Notes under the pieces: generated by a model
What the model was told of the DNA's origin: nothing
The model's input: only the letters and a program-made list of their open reading frames with translations
The model's database searches: none
In this document: piece by piece, positions 1 to 7,051 of the stretch
Layout of the letters: each line of letters starts with the position of its first letter
Numbering within the stretch: the stretch's first letter is position 1
Position numbers and translations under genes: made by a program
Assembly (NCBI GenBank): GCA_018985225.1
Contig: JADGIF010000145.1
Location: 1 to 17,537, forward strand
Length of the DNA: 17,537 nt
Direction: 5' to 3'
Source of the DNA: Amoeboradix gromovi
Taxonomy: Eukaryota; Sanchytriomycota; Sanchytriomycetes; Sanchytriales; Sanchytriaceae

Positions 1-242
1 AGAGTAATGATGCTAGTATAACATTACAAGATGACTCTAGAAAAGAGTACCGTCTAAGAAAATGCACCTTTTGCTTAGATGCTCAAAGACCTCATATATT
101 TGAAAGAGATGCAGGGTCTTCTAGTTTTATTTTGAAAAGAGGAATACAATCAATGAAAGAAAATTGGTATAATAGAAGATCTTTTATTAATGACAGCATA
201 TCCTCCGTATGGAGCACCTCCTACAAAAACGAGTTAGTCTAG
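1..242 (+). CDS. 3' end of an unrecognised gene (partial)
   Basis: An open frame enters from the left edge (first full codon at base 3) and runs 79 codons to a TAG at 240-242. The readable tail is basic and polar. It has one CxxC pair (KCTFCLD, about residues 22-28 of the fragment), then a helix-like stretch rich in Arg, Lys, Trp and Tyr, and ends KNELV. A single CxxC could be half of a zinc site whose other half lies upstream, but no second pair is visible. I do not recognise the family. The frame and the coding-like composition support a real C-terminus. The fragment could also be a last exon. Confidence 0.5.
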   Translation, partial: SNDASITLQDDSRKEYRLRKCTFCLDAQRPHIFERDAGSSSFILKRGIQSMKENWYNRRSFINDSISSVWSTSYKNELV

Positions 243-399
243 TTTTTATATTTGGTGTCCCATGTCTTAAATACAGAAAATCTCTCAGAGGAACAGATTT
301 AAGTTCTTAAAGTTAGCAGCAATGTTTTCGGACACTAAGAAACCGATTCCGGTACTACAGGATACACGTGAAAGAAATTTGAAATAAACGTAGATACAA

Positions 400-405
400 T
401 TTATT
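400..405 (-). terminator. poly(A) signal AATAAA overlapping a stop codon
   Basis: The plus strand reads TTTATT, which is AATAAA on the minus strand. The TAA stop of the 401-871 gene lies inside the hexamer. Confidence 0.5.
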
Positions 406-871
406 CTTGACTAACTTTTGATGGTGAGGGGATAATAACCTCAACTTTAGGCTTCTTAGCTTTTAAAACAGCAGTAGTTACATCGTTTTCCGCAGAGCCT
501 ACTTCAGCTTGTTGCGTAGAAGATAAATTAACAGATTCAATGGTAACTTGAGCAATTTCAACTTTACCATCTACTTTTCCTTCAACTACATCAATAGTGG
601 TGGACACGACTTTTGAATCAGGACTGTTTTCGTTAGTTTGATCTTTTTCAGCTAACTGTTCAATAGCAGTGATGCTGGATTCTACAACAGTATTATCGAC
701 GGTTTCACTAGTAGATTCCACTTTTGGTACTGATGTTACAGCTGCTTTTGCATTAGTGATTGTGGAATCAACATCGATCTTCGGAATCTTGCTAGCTACT
801 TCATCATCAACACTTGCTAATCTTTTAGTTGAAATCTGTGCAACTTCCTCTTTTTGTACAGAATTTGACAT
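401..871 (-). CDS. low-complexity Ser/Thr/Val/Glu-rich protein of unknown function
   Basis: A 156-residue frame starts at an ATG (869-871) and ends in a TAA that lies inside an AATAAA hexamer, which supports a real transcript end. The protein has no cysteine, tryptophan or clear membrane segment. It is dominated by Val, Ser, Thr, Glu and Lys and looks largely disordered. Two short basic patches (KRLASVDDE near residue 17 and LKAKKPKVEV near residue 136) could be nuclear localisation signals; this is inference. It is divergent from the dehydrin-like gene at 1092 across about 220 bp, so the two may share a promoter. No family was recognised. The composition also resembles fungal cell-surface Ser/Thr-rich regions, but there is no signal peptide. 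Confidence 0.6.
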   Translation of the reverse strand: MSNSVQKEEVAQISTKRLASVDDEVASKIPKIDVDSTITNAKAAVTSVPKVESTSETVDNTVVESSITAIEQLAEKDQTNENSPDSKVVSTTIDVVEGKVDGKVEIAQVTIESVNLSSTQQAEVGSAENDVTTAVLKAKKPKVEVIIPSPSKVSQE

Positions 872-916
872 GTTTCAAAACTGAAATATAAAAACAACTT
901 TTATACAAAGACGATG

Positions 917-924
917 TAACGTCA
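917..924 (+). promoter_or_regulatory. possible CRE/ATF-like element in a divergent promoter
   Basis: TAACGTCA lies in the 220-bp spacer between the divergent genes at 871 and 1092 and differs by one base from the CRE octamer TGACGTCA. In fungi such sites bind stress-activated bZIP factors (the Atf1/Sko1 type). A single octamer can occur by chance, so this is only a candidate. Confidence 0.2.
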
Positions 925-1091
925 GCGACGCTAAATTACATTCGAGAGGCAATTGCATGAAAATTTACTGATCTAATTTTCCATTCAGAGGCATTAGCAA
1001 TTTAAAATTATGTTGCACATGGCAAAAGTTGATCAGATGTCCTCTAAATTCTCTAAATTGTTATAAAACAGAAATGTTAAGCTTTCGGACA

Positions 1092-1799
1092 ATGAATCCA
1101 AATCAGCAATATACAAACAATGCACAGTATTCGCAAGGCCAAACATATCCTCAGGGTCAATCTGCACCTGCACAATATGGTAATTTGCAGCCTGGTTATG
1201 CTCAAAATCAGCAAGGAATACCTAATCAGGGTCAACAAAGAATGCCTGGTCAGAGCCAGGGGTATGCACAGCAAGGAATACCTAATCAGGGCCAACAAAG
1301 AATGCCTGATCAAAGCCAGGGGTATGCACAGCAAGGAATACCTCAACAAGGTATAGCTCAGCAAGGTGTACCACAGCAAGGAATAACTCATACACAAGGC
1401 TATTCTCAAGGCCATAATCATGGACCTGTTCAAAGTCATGCCCAAGGCCGTGTTCCGCAAGGCTATACTCAACAACCAGGAAACCCACAATATGGACACC
1501 AACAAGGGGTCCCTGTTCAGAAAGGTGAATATTCTCAACAGCATCAAAAACAGTCGATAGGTCAAAAAATTGAGAACTTGATTCCGGGACACAAAAAAGA
1601 ACAACAAGGAATGCAACAGCCAATCCAATCTCAGCCACAGGGGAATCAGCAAGCCAATTATCAACAAGCTAGCATGCAGCCATCTGGATACTACCAGTCT
1701 CATTCAGCTCATAAGCCTACACTAGCTGAAAAAGTGAAAGACAAAATGGGAATGGGTCATGCAGACAGTTCCAAAGGTCATCCTCAAGGGCAGTATTAA
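1092..1799 (+). CDS. Gln-rich dehydrin-like (LEA-type) hydrophilic repeat protein
   Basis: The protein has 235 residues and is extremely hydrophilic, rich in Gln, Gly, Pro, Tyr and His. Residues about 38-80 hold two near-identical 20-residue repeats (GYAQ..QGIPNQGQQRMP type), followed by degenerate QQG[IV][PA] repeats. The C-terminal half has two lysine-rich amphipathic segments: SIGQKIENLIPGHKKEQ (about 155-171) and TLAEKVKDKMGMGH (about 210-223). These resemble the plant dehydrin K-segment (consensus near KKGIMDKIKEKLPG), which folds on membranes and protects them during desiccation or cold. Similarity to dehydrins is a reading of motifs; a stress role is inference. The start is the ATG at 1092, with A at -3. 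An in-frame ATG at 1074 would add MLSFRT. The stop codon overlaps an AATAAA signal. Other possibilities are a prion-like Q-rich or spore-coat protein. Confidence 0.75.
   Translation: MNPNQQYTNNAQYSQGQTYPQGQSAPAQYGNLQPGYAQNQQGIPNQGQQRMPGQSQGYAQQGIPNQGQQRMPDQSQGYAQQGIPQQGIAQQGVPQQGITHTQGYSQGHNHGPVQSHAQGRVPQGYTQQPGNPQYGHQQGVPVQKGEYSQQHQKQSIGQKIENLIPGHKKEQQGMQQPIQSQPQGNQQANYQQASMQPSGYYQSHSAHKPTLAEKVKDKMGMGHADSSKGHPQGQY
1211..1330 (+). repeat. two-copy 60-bp tandem repeat inside the Gln-rich gene
   Basis: Bases 1211-1270 and 1271-1330 align at an exact 60-bp period with only a few mismatches. A third, partial copy starts at 1331 and diverges after about 12 bases. The period is a multiple of three, so copy-number change would keep the reading frame. 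The repeat encodes the 20-residue QGIPNQGQQRMP-type unit. Confidence 0.9.
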
Positions 1800-1804
1800 A
1801 TAAA
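1799..1804 (+). terminator. poly(A) signal overlapping the dehydrin-like gene stop
   Basis: AATAAA begins on the last base of the TAA stop codon (1797-1799). The convergent METTL5 gene has its own minus-strand AATAAA at 1817-1822. Confidence 0.5.
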
Positions 1805-1858
1805 TATAAATCGATTTTTATTCTGTAAAATTTCTCCGCAGTGGCACAGATTCTCTAA

Positions 1859-2458
1859 TTAATTTCTTTTGATTTCCAGAAGATCCACTTGAATATCCTT
1901 TGATTTAGATTTGTGAAATGAATACGAATTTTCGAGGTTGTACCGAACCTCTGCGAGCACAGTGCACTTTGCGTTTAATGATGCACAATATTTGACTAAA
2001 TGCTCTCGCGTAGATGATTTGTGAAGGCTGTAAACAATAGGACATAGCTCTAATCCTTTCTTAATAAATAGTTTATCAACACCAGGATTCCTGGTACCGA
2101 AAGGAGGATTAAATACGCATATATCACCATTAATACCTGAAAAATGATCTACATCGGAATGTACTGCAGTGATGCTCGAAGCGTCCTCTAATAAGTTAGA
2201 TATATTTTCATTTAGCATCAATAGAGCATTCTTATCTACATCGACAGAATAAACTCTCTTAGCTTCAAGAAGTACGGCTGCGATAGATAAAACCCCGGTA
2301 CCGCAACCAAGATCCACTACAACTTTGTCCTTGACGTTTGCACAGATAATTATGTCACATGCAATGTCTGGGGGAGTCATATATTGCTCTAATTTTATGT
2401 CAGGATTGGCAAAACCCTCAATCTGCTGTACATAAGCTAGCAAATGCTTACGCTTCAT
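1859..2458 (-). CDS. METTL5: METTL5-type 18S rRNA adenine N6-methyltransferase
   Basis: The 199-residue protein matches the METTL5 family end to end (human is about 209 residues). METTL5, stabilised by TRMT112, makes m6A at a single conserved 18S rRNA adenine near the decoding centre. Visible motifs are the N-terminal LEQY.TPPDIA segment (about 24-34), the SAM-binding motif DLGCGTGVLSIA (49-60), the acidic motif DVD (73-75), the catalytic NPPFGT (117-122), and the family motif VYSLHKSSTREH (142-153), then a C-terminal FHKSKSKDIQVDL. The start is the ATG at 2456-2458, which has G at -3 and fits the family's usual N-terminus. An ATG at 2495-2497 would add 13 residues with a weaker context. The gene converges on the dehydrin-like gene, with 59 bp between stops. 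Confidence 0.93.
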   Translation of the reverse strand: MKRKHLLAYVQQIEGFANPDIKLEQYMTPPDIACDIIICANVKDKVVVDLGCGTGVLSIAAVLLEAKRVYSVDVDKNALLMLNENISNLLEDASSITAVHSDVDHFSGINGDICVFNPPFGTRNPGVDKLFIKKGLELCPIVYSLHKSSTREHLVKYCASLNAKCTVLAEVRYNLENSYSFHKSKSKDIQVDLLEIKRN

Positions 2459-2497
2459 CCCTTGATACACCCTGCTAACGTAACAACTGAAGCGCAT

Positions 2498-3002
2498 TCA
2501 AGACTTTCTGGTAACAGCTAAATTATTCATGCGCAATGAGATAACTATGCATGGCATTCTAAGTTGAGAGCACCGATGCTATTCAAAATCAGACTCTGGA
2601 CAGTATTCACTCGTCCTAAATCTTTAATTAGCTTTCTATTCGGAACATCTAGGTGTCTGTGAACACTATGCCTTGAGCTATAGTCACAGTGAACAGCTCT
2701 GTGTCTTCTTTCACTTTGCACCAATGATGCACGAATTTTGAATACCTCTCATATTTGCAATTCACTGATGACAATTAAAATACCAAATTGGTGAGAGTCA
2801 CAAGAAATGCAGCTGAATAAGTATTTAACCGTTACTAATTTCGCATTGATTAAAATGAAGTGAACCAGTCAGAATTACTCTACAAAACACACTAGCTCCG
2901 GGTCATATTTGAACCATTTTTTGCAAAACCTGTCCTTAAAAATCGACTTTTTGGGAGAATTCACCTTGGTAAAAGCTCATTTGTCACAAGTTGTTTGCAA
3001 GA
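2498..3002. other. intergenic region between METTL5 and the homeobox gene
   Basis: About 500 bp lie between two divergent genes and hold their promoters and 5' leaders. I see no supported coding frame, tRNA or known RNA. It is longer than most spacers here, in keeping with more elaborate control of a transcription-factor gene. Confidence 0.4.
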
Positions 3003-3043
3003 ATGATTGGATGGCCGTGATTGGAGTGAAATATATCAATTAA
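3003..3043 (+). promoter_or_regulatory. two short uORFs upstream of the homeobox start
   Basis: An ATG at 3003 opens a 5-codon frame (MIGWP, stop 3018-3020). An ATG at 3011 opens an overlapping 10-codon frame that stops at 3041-3043. Both are out of frame with the homeodomain frame and precede its first in-frame ATG at 3094. If transcribed, they would make translation depend on leaky scanning or reinitiation. Confidence 0.35.
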
Positions 3044-3093
3044 TTCCTATTCGTTGCAAACAAATATTAAAAGACGACTCGTCTCTTGAAGTT

Positions 3094-3627
3094 ATGTACT
3101 ATACTAACGAACCCTTTCAAACTCAAAGTCATATGTCTTCTAAAAAACGAAGAAGACTTAATAGTGATGAAACTAAGATTTTGCAAACGATCTTTGAGCA
3201 GAACTCAAAACCGGATGCAATGTTAAGAGGTGCTCTGGCTGATCGATTGGGCATGACTGCTCGGAATATTCAAATCTGGTTTCAAAACAGAAGAGCCAAG
3301 ACCAAGAAGCTGAAAAAGGACAACGTTAGTGACGAGGAGTCAAACTCTCCAACCACTGCAGCTGAATTTGCCAGCATTTTTACTCAGGAGTTCTCTCCGA
3401 CTGAAGACTCAGTTGTGAAGTCGAAAGCTATTTTACCAAAGGTTTATTATCCATCGGAAGTCCATGCAATATGCCCTCAGCCCGAACAAAAAGAGCAAAA
3501 GCCTGCAACAGCACAAACACCAGCTGGACTAAACCCTAACTCAAAGTCATTCGAATTGTCAATGGATTTGTTCAATGAAGTACAATGCAATGAATTTGAT
3601 TTTCTTAATTTTTTGGAGGACTGTTAG
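3094..3627 (+). CDS. homeodomain transcription factor
   Basis: This 177-residue protein carries a 60-residue non-TALE homeodomain at about 15-75. It begins with the basic arm SSKKRRRL, and recognition helix 3 reads ARNIQIWFQNRRAK (about 56-69). The combination RLGMT.RN[IV]Q[IV]WFQNRRAK is typical of fungal homeodomains of the Pho2/Hoy1 kind. Gln50 and Asn51 of helix 3 are present, predicting TAAT-core binding. The rest looks disordered, and the C-terminus (MDLFNEV...FDFLNFLED) is an acidic-hydrophobic patch like a transactivation domain. Position: nucleus. The frame is open upstream to a TGA at 3004-3006 with no ATG, so the first in-frame ATG (3094, G at -3) is chosen. An ATG at 3133 is the next option. 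Its stop (TAG) lies 32 bp from the stop of the convergent gene. Confidence 0.9.
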   Translation: MYYTNEPFQTQSHMSSKKRRRLNSDETKILQTIFEQNSKPDAMLRGALADRLGMTARNIQIWFQNRRAKTKKLKKDNVSDEESNSPTTAAEFASIFTQEFSPTEDSVVKSKAILPKVYYPSEVHAICPQPEQKEQKPATAQTPAGLNPNSKSFELSMDLFNEVQCNEFDFLNFLEDC

Positions 3628-3636
3628 TCACGAATT

Positions 3637-3642
3637 AATAAA
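3637..3642 (+). terminator. poly(A) signal of the homeobox gene
   Basis: AATAAA lies 9 bases after the TAG stop, in the 32-bp gap between two convergent stops. Confidence 0.45.
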
Positions 3643-3658
3643 TTTCATGTAAATCAAA

Positions 3659-3664
3659 TTTATT
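3659..3664 (-). terminator. poly(A) signal overlapping the stop of the Pex22-like gene
   Basis: The minus strand reads AATAAA with the TAA stop (3660-3662) inside it. The minus-strand transcript must therefore end within or beyond the homeobox 3' end. Confidence 0.45.
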
Positions 3665-4097
3665 TTGTTATTTTCTTTATTAAATCAACAAACTTACCAT
3701 CTGACAAATAGACCACGTTGGTGATCTGCGTTAAATGCTCCCCAAAAAATCTGTCACTCTCTATATGCATTTTTGATTTAATTTGCAGTAAAATAGGCAT
3801 CCAGCTGATTTTCGGAGCCACTATCGAATTATTAGGGAATTTCGAGGAAAATTCCTCGTAGTTTGGCGCTATCATGATATATACTTGGTATTTCTCTTTA
3901 AGGTATTCTATATATGCTTGAACATTCTCTATCAATGCAATCGAATCATTTTTAGACCATATCAAGGTTTCGATATCGATTGATAAGACTGGCAGCTCAT
4001 TGGTATAGTAAAACATCCGATATAAAGCTGCTATTGACAATATTCCTACTGCTACTTTCTCCATGATTATAATTCTACGCTCTAAAATGGGAATCAT
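3660..4097 (-). CDS. small N-anchored membrane protein, possibly Pex22-like
   Basis: The frame encodes 145 residues. Residues about 14-31 form one hydrophobic segment (EKVAVGILSIAALYRMFYY). A soluble domain of alternating beta and alpha segments follows: LSIDIETLIW (38-47), a helix, YQVYIMIAPN (about 70-79), SIVAPKISW, and a C-terminal NVVYLSDGKFVDLIKKI. The layout of one N-terminal anchor plus a small Rossmann-like domain fits Pex22, the peroxisomal membrane anchor that recruits the Pex4 ubiquitin-conjugating enzyme, and the C-terminal end is reminiscent of yeast Pex22. Sequence identity by eye is weak, so this is a hypothesis. A HAD-like fold is another reading. The start is the ATG at 4095-4097 with G at -3; an ATG at 4062-4064 would give MEKVAV and still keep the anchor. 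Confidence 0.6.
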   Translation of the reverse strand: MIPILERRIIIMEKVAVGILSIAALYRMFYYTNELPVLSIDIETLIWSKNDSIALIENVQAYIEYLKEKYQVYIMIAPNYEEFSSKFPNNSIVAPKISWMPILLQIKSKMHIESDRFFGEHLTQITNVVYLSDGKFVDLIKKITK

Positions 4098-4448
4098 AGC
4101 GTTTATAATATTTTCATGGTGCTCACATGATGTGATAGATTTTCAGGCCAGTTTGGTGTCCAAATCATTTGTCTTACGCAGTAAAATTTAGGACACGCAA
4201 CTCATTATTTGCCATAAAACTTATTTATTTAGAGGGCTCATTCCATCTTGATTTCTCAATTCACTTAGGTTTATTATTTGAGTACTTTTTATGCACCAAT
4301 CTGGAAATAAATGAAGTCCAATTAATTCTCTTCCTGTCATCCAATGAAATTACACTTGCCCAATCACGATTTCCATAAAATTAAATTAGAGCGAATCATT
4401 CGTTTTTAAAATTCCTTTAAAAAATCTCCGTCCCACGAATCGTCACAG
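4098..4448. other. divergent promoter region, Pex22-like and PUF genes
   Basis: About 350 bp carry the promoters and leaders of the two divergent genes. A 69-codon plus-strand frame at 4169-4378 lacks an ATG at its head and is not recognised. No other gene was seen. Confidence 0.4.
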
Positions 4449-5864
4449 ATGAATTCAAACTACCCATTCATTAGCAACAGCAACAACAATCCCAACAAAA
4501 GAAACGTTCTAAGCCCTTTTGATTTTGACTTTTCTCATTTAGCCAACAATATTAATCGAAGTTCTAGCGCACCCCCAACTGAGATAATTGCTCGATCCAA
4601 GTCCCCTAATAGCATGGCAGATGTTAACCCTAATTGGAGATCTCCATCTCCTCAACCATCTCAGTTGATTCAGCAACCTGCCGCTACGTTTGAAGATGTA
4701 CGCACTAATTCGATTCTAAATTTCGCATTGGAGGATTTACCAACAAGAGCTTCTAGTACCCCTCCCCATGAGCTCTCTTACGGAATGCGCCAGCTAAACT
4801 TAGACAAATCTCAATTTAATCCAAAAAGACGAAGTCCTATGCTAGAGGAGTTTCGTTTACATAAAAAAAAATTCGAACTACATGATCTCAAGGGTAGTTT
4901 TAGGGAATTTGCCACTGATCAGCATGGCTCTAGATTTATTCAACAGAAATTGGAAGGTGCTAGTCGCGAGAATCAAAATCTTGTTTTTCAAGAGTTGTCC
5001 ATGGATTCGCTGCAGTTAATGACAGATGTATTTGGTAATTATGTAATTCAAAAGTTCTTTGAATATGGCTCTCCTGAACACAAATCTTTTCTAGTTGGCA
5101 AAATGCAGGGTCATGTCCTCCAACTATCGCTACAAATGTATGGTTGCCGTGTTGTTCAGAAATGCTTGGAATTTGTTAATTTAGACCAGCAATTACTCCT
5201 AGTTGAGGAACTGCGTGGAAATGTATTGCGATGTGTTAAAGATCAAAATGGTAATCATGTGGTCCAAAAGGCAATCGAAAAGATTCCTGGAAATAAAATT
5301 GAATTTATCCTGAACTCGTTCAAAGGCGAAATATTGTCGTTGGCAATGCATCCATATGGCTGCAGGGTTGTTCAACGCATATTTGAGCATTGTTACGATG
5401 ATAAATCCAAAACATTGTTTATGGAACTGCACGATAACTGCCCCCGTTTAATTCAGGATCAATACGGAAACTATGTGGTACAGCATCTACTAGAGCGGGG
5501 AAGAAAAGAAGAAAAAACTAAAATAATTGCTTATGTTCTTCCTAATCTGCTTCAATTGAGCAGGCACAAGTTTGCCAGTAATGTTGTTGAGAAATGTGTT
5601 GTTTTTGGAAGCCACGATGACAGAAAGTCATTTTTAAAAGAGGTGTTAAAGGAAACAAGCGACGGAAAGATATTAGCAGCAATGATGAGGGATCAATATG
5701 CTAATTATGTAGTGCAAAAGATGTTGGATGTATTTGATGATGATATGCGAAACACCTTATTGGAAAATATGAAGAAGAACATCATAGGACTTAAAAAGGT
5801 AACATTTGGAAAGCATTTGATGGCTAAAATGGAGAAATATACGAGTTTAGAGGGAGTTATTTAA
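4449..5864 (+). CDS. PUF/Pumilio-family RNA-binding translational regulator
   Basis: The 471-residue protein has a disordered, Asn/Ser/Pro-rich N-terminus (1-125) and a complete eight-repeat Pumilio homology domain (about 130-470). The RNA-contacting triplets are readable in order: SRFIQ (R1), NYVIQ (R2), CRVVQ (R3), NHVVQ (R4), CRVVQ (R5), NYVVQ (R6), SNVVE (R7), NYVVQ (R8). This is the same order as human PUM1/2, whose site is UGUANAUA, so the same preference is predicted. A C-terminal cap (FGKHLMAKMEKY) follows. Such proteins bind 3' UTRs in the cytoplasm and recruit deadenylases to repress mRNAs. The spacing between R7 and R8 (KETSDGKILAAMMRDQ) is also Pumilio-like. There is no intron. 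An AATAAA lies six bases past the TAA stop. Confidence 0.97.
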   Translation: MNSNYPFISNSNNNPNKRNVLSPFDFDFSHLANNINRSSSAPPTEIIARSKSPNSMADVNPNWRSPSPQPSQLIQQPAATFEDVRTNSILNFALEDLPTRASSTPPHELSYGMRQLNLDKSQFNPKRRSPMLEEFRLHKKKFELHDLKGSFREFATDQHGSRFIQQKLEGASRENQNLVFQELSMDSLQLMTDVFGNYVIQKFFEYGSPEHKSFLVGKMQGHVLQLSLQMYGCRVVQKCLEFVNLDQQLLLVEELRGNVLRCVKDQNGNHVVQKAIEKIPGNKIEFILNSFKGEILSLAMHPYGCRVVQRIFEHCYDDKSKTLFMELHDNCPRLIQDQYGNYVVQHLLERGRKEEKTKIIAYVLPNLLQLSRHKFASNVVEKCVVFGSHDDRKSFLKEVLKETSDGKILAAMMRDQYANYVVQKMLDVFDDDMRNTLLENMKKNIIGLKKVTFGKHLMAKMEKYTSLEGVI

Positions 5865-5870
5865 GTTAAA

Positions 5871-5876
5871 AATAAA
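5871..5876 (+). terminator. poly(A) signal of the PUF gene
   Basis: AATAAA lies six bases after the TAA stop at 5862-5864, inside an A/T-rich tract. Confidence 0.45.
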
Positions 5877-6095
5877 TTTATTATTGTTATGCATTTTATC
5901 GTGAAATCAACTTAGAAACCTTACATAGCTTGCAATACGTGTGGTCCAAATTGCAAACAAGGCACGTCACTTAATAGCTGATAAAGCAGCTGTTCCTTTG
6001 ATTGCTCATTATGTGCATCAATCAGAACAATTATGCCAATGAATGTTGCTACCTATGATAAAATTTCTCGCTTGTGTTAAGCTATGCTTCAGATC

Positions 6096-6356
6096 TTAAT
6101 TGTCGTACGATATTAATATTCTGATTCTCTCTGTTTGTTGCGCCATTAATGCATCCATGTCTTGTACTATCAATCTGTCAATGAACTCTAATTTTAAATC
6201 TTTCAATTCTCCGGTTATCTTTTTTCTTCTATCTAGCCAGTACTTTTCACGCTTTTCTTGCCGCATCTTTAACATTTTTAACTCGTTGTATATGTTCATG
6301 TTTTTGCATTCTACCTTGCCTTTAAAGTAGTTCAAAAAAATGTGATTGTTAAACAT
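6096..6356 (-). CDS. small charged, helical protein of unknown function
   Basis: The frame encodes 86 residues from an ATG at 6354-6356. From about residue 20 it is a run of charged, probably helical sequence (MLKMRQEKREKYWLDRRKK, then ELKDLKLEFIDRLIVQDMD and QQTERIRIL). The N-terminus (MFNNHIFLNYFKGK) is hydrophobic with basic residues and could be a mitochondrial presequence. Short, basic, helical proteins of this kind are common among mitochondrial ribosomal subunits (for example mS26-like) and assembly factors, but I cannot assign it. It is divergent from the small gene at 6374, with 17 bp between the two ATGs. An AT-rich chance frame cannot be excluded, though the composition looks coding. 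Confidence 0.55.
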   Translation of the reverse strand: MFNNHIFLNYFKGKVECKNMNIYNELKMLKMRQEKREKYWLDRRKKITGELKDLKLEFIDRLIVQDMDALMAQQTERIRILISYDN

Positions 6357-6373
6357 TCCTTGTTTTAAATCTT
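6357..6373. promoter_or_regulatory. 17-bp bidirectional start region
   Basis: Only 17 bp separate the ATGs of two divergent small genes. Either the leaders are nearly absent, or each promoter lies inside the other gene's coding region. Confidence 0.4.
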
Positions 6374-6610
6374 ATGAAAAAAGAGAAAGTTGCATTTCAA
6401 TTAATAGCAAGCATATTAGCAATAGCAATACCGTGTATCATGCACTACAGAAGCAAAAGAAAAATTTTGTACAAATTACAATCGGACAGGTATTTCCTAC
6501 AACGGGCAATTGAAAACCCAAGTCTAGTACCAGAGTACGAGAACGAGTTAAAAACTAAATATTTTAACGCAGAATTATTGTCTTTCGTTGACCAGCCTAT
6601 TTACTCGTAA
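6374..6610 (+). CDS. small single-pass membrane protein
   Basis: The frame encodes 78 residues. MKKEK is followed by one hydrophobic segment (about 7-24, VAFQLIASILAIAIPCIM), then a basic patch HYRSKRK and a polar C-terminal domain with several Tyr, ending LLSFVDQPIYS. By the positive-inside rule the C-terminal side would face the cytosol or matrix. The size and architecture suit a small organelle membrane or assembly factor, but no family was recognised. The TAA stop overlaps AATAAA, which supports a genuine gene end, and its ATG is 17 bp from that of the divergent small gene. Confidence 0.6.
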   Translation: MKKEKVAFQLIASILAIAIPCIMHYRSKRKILYKLQSDRYFLQRAIENPSLVPEYENELKTKYFNAELLSFVDQPIYS

Positions 6611-6614
6611 TAAA
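6609..6614 (+). terminator. poly(A) signal overlapping the stop of the small membrane protein
   Basis: TAATAAA: the last two bases of the TAA stop (6608-6610) are the first two of AATAAA. Confidence 0.5.
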
Positions 6615-7051
6615 TCTTTTCCTGTGTAATTAATTTCATATACTAGAAAGTCTGCGAGAGTAGCTCCAACTATGACATGCAGGAAGTGCCTTTGACTTCC
6701 TATATAGTTAATCGAATTTCTTTTATTTCATTGCAAAATAGTAAACAATCGTGCTGTAAGCATGATTTATTGGCGAGATAGCTCAAAGACTCACGTCAGC
6801 AGACATCCGTCAGTTCGAAAAGAATTCAATTTGAAAACTGCCAAATTTTGACAAGTGATCGCATCCTTGTGAATGATAACCCGCCCAGAAATTTAGCTAT
6901 TAAAATTTAAATTTTTTGTCTCAACTATGAGGTAAATTAGTAATTGCACATCTCGTGATGTAATAAAATCATAAAATTAAAGTATTTTACTGATCACGGA
7001 AAAAGTATACTTTTCTAACTTTTTAAAAAATCTTGAAACATTTCAATAAAA
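6611..7051. other. intergenic region upstream of the 7052 gene
   Basis: This 440-bp A/T-rich spacer lies between two tandem plus-strand genes. It holds a 7-bp hairpin at 6681-6701 (separate entry). No coding frame or tRNA was recognised. The last 60 bp are A/T tracts typical of a leader. Confidence 0.4.
6681..6701. repeat. short inverted repeat (hairpin)
   Basis: AGGAAGT and ACTTCCT form a perfect 7-bp stem with a 7-base loop (GCCTTTG), about 70 bp after the end of the small membrane-protein gene. No T-run or known motif gives it a role. Confidence 0.4.

Noticed and set aside
1077-1703. 208-codon minus-strand open frame (and other frames) opposite the Gln-rich gene
   Set aside because: It is a shadow produced by the CAG/CAA-rich repeats: the product is a monotonous Leu/Ile/Arg-rich string, while the plus-strand protein has structured motifs and a stop inside AATAAA.
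2760-2815. C/D-box snoRNA-like pattern (CTGATGA then CTGA about 45 bases later)
   Set aside because: The C box has C instead of a purine at its first base, there is no terminal stem, and no good C'/D' pair.
2890-2925. tRNA T-arm-like sequence GGTTCAAAT on the minus strand
   Set aside because: The flanking bases do not form the 5-bp T stem, and there is no matching D or anticodon arm.
4169-4378. 69-codon plus-strand frame before the PUF gene
   Set aside because: It starts at TTG, not ATG, and has no recognisable motif or coding-like composition.
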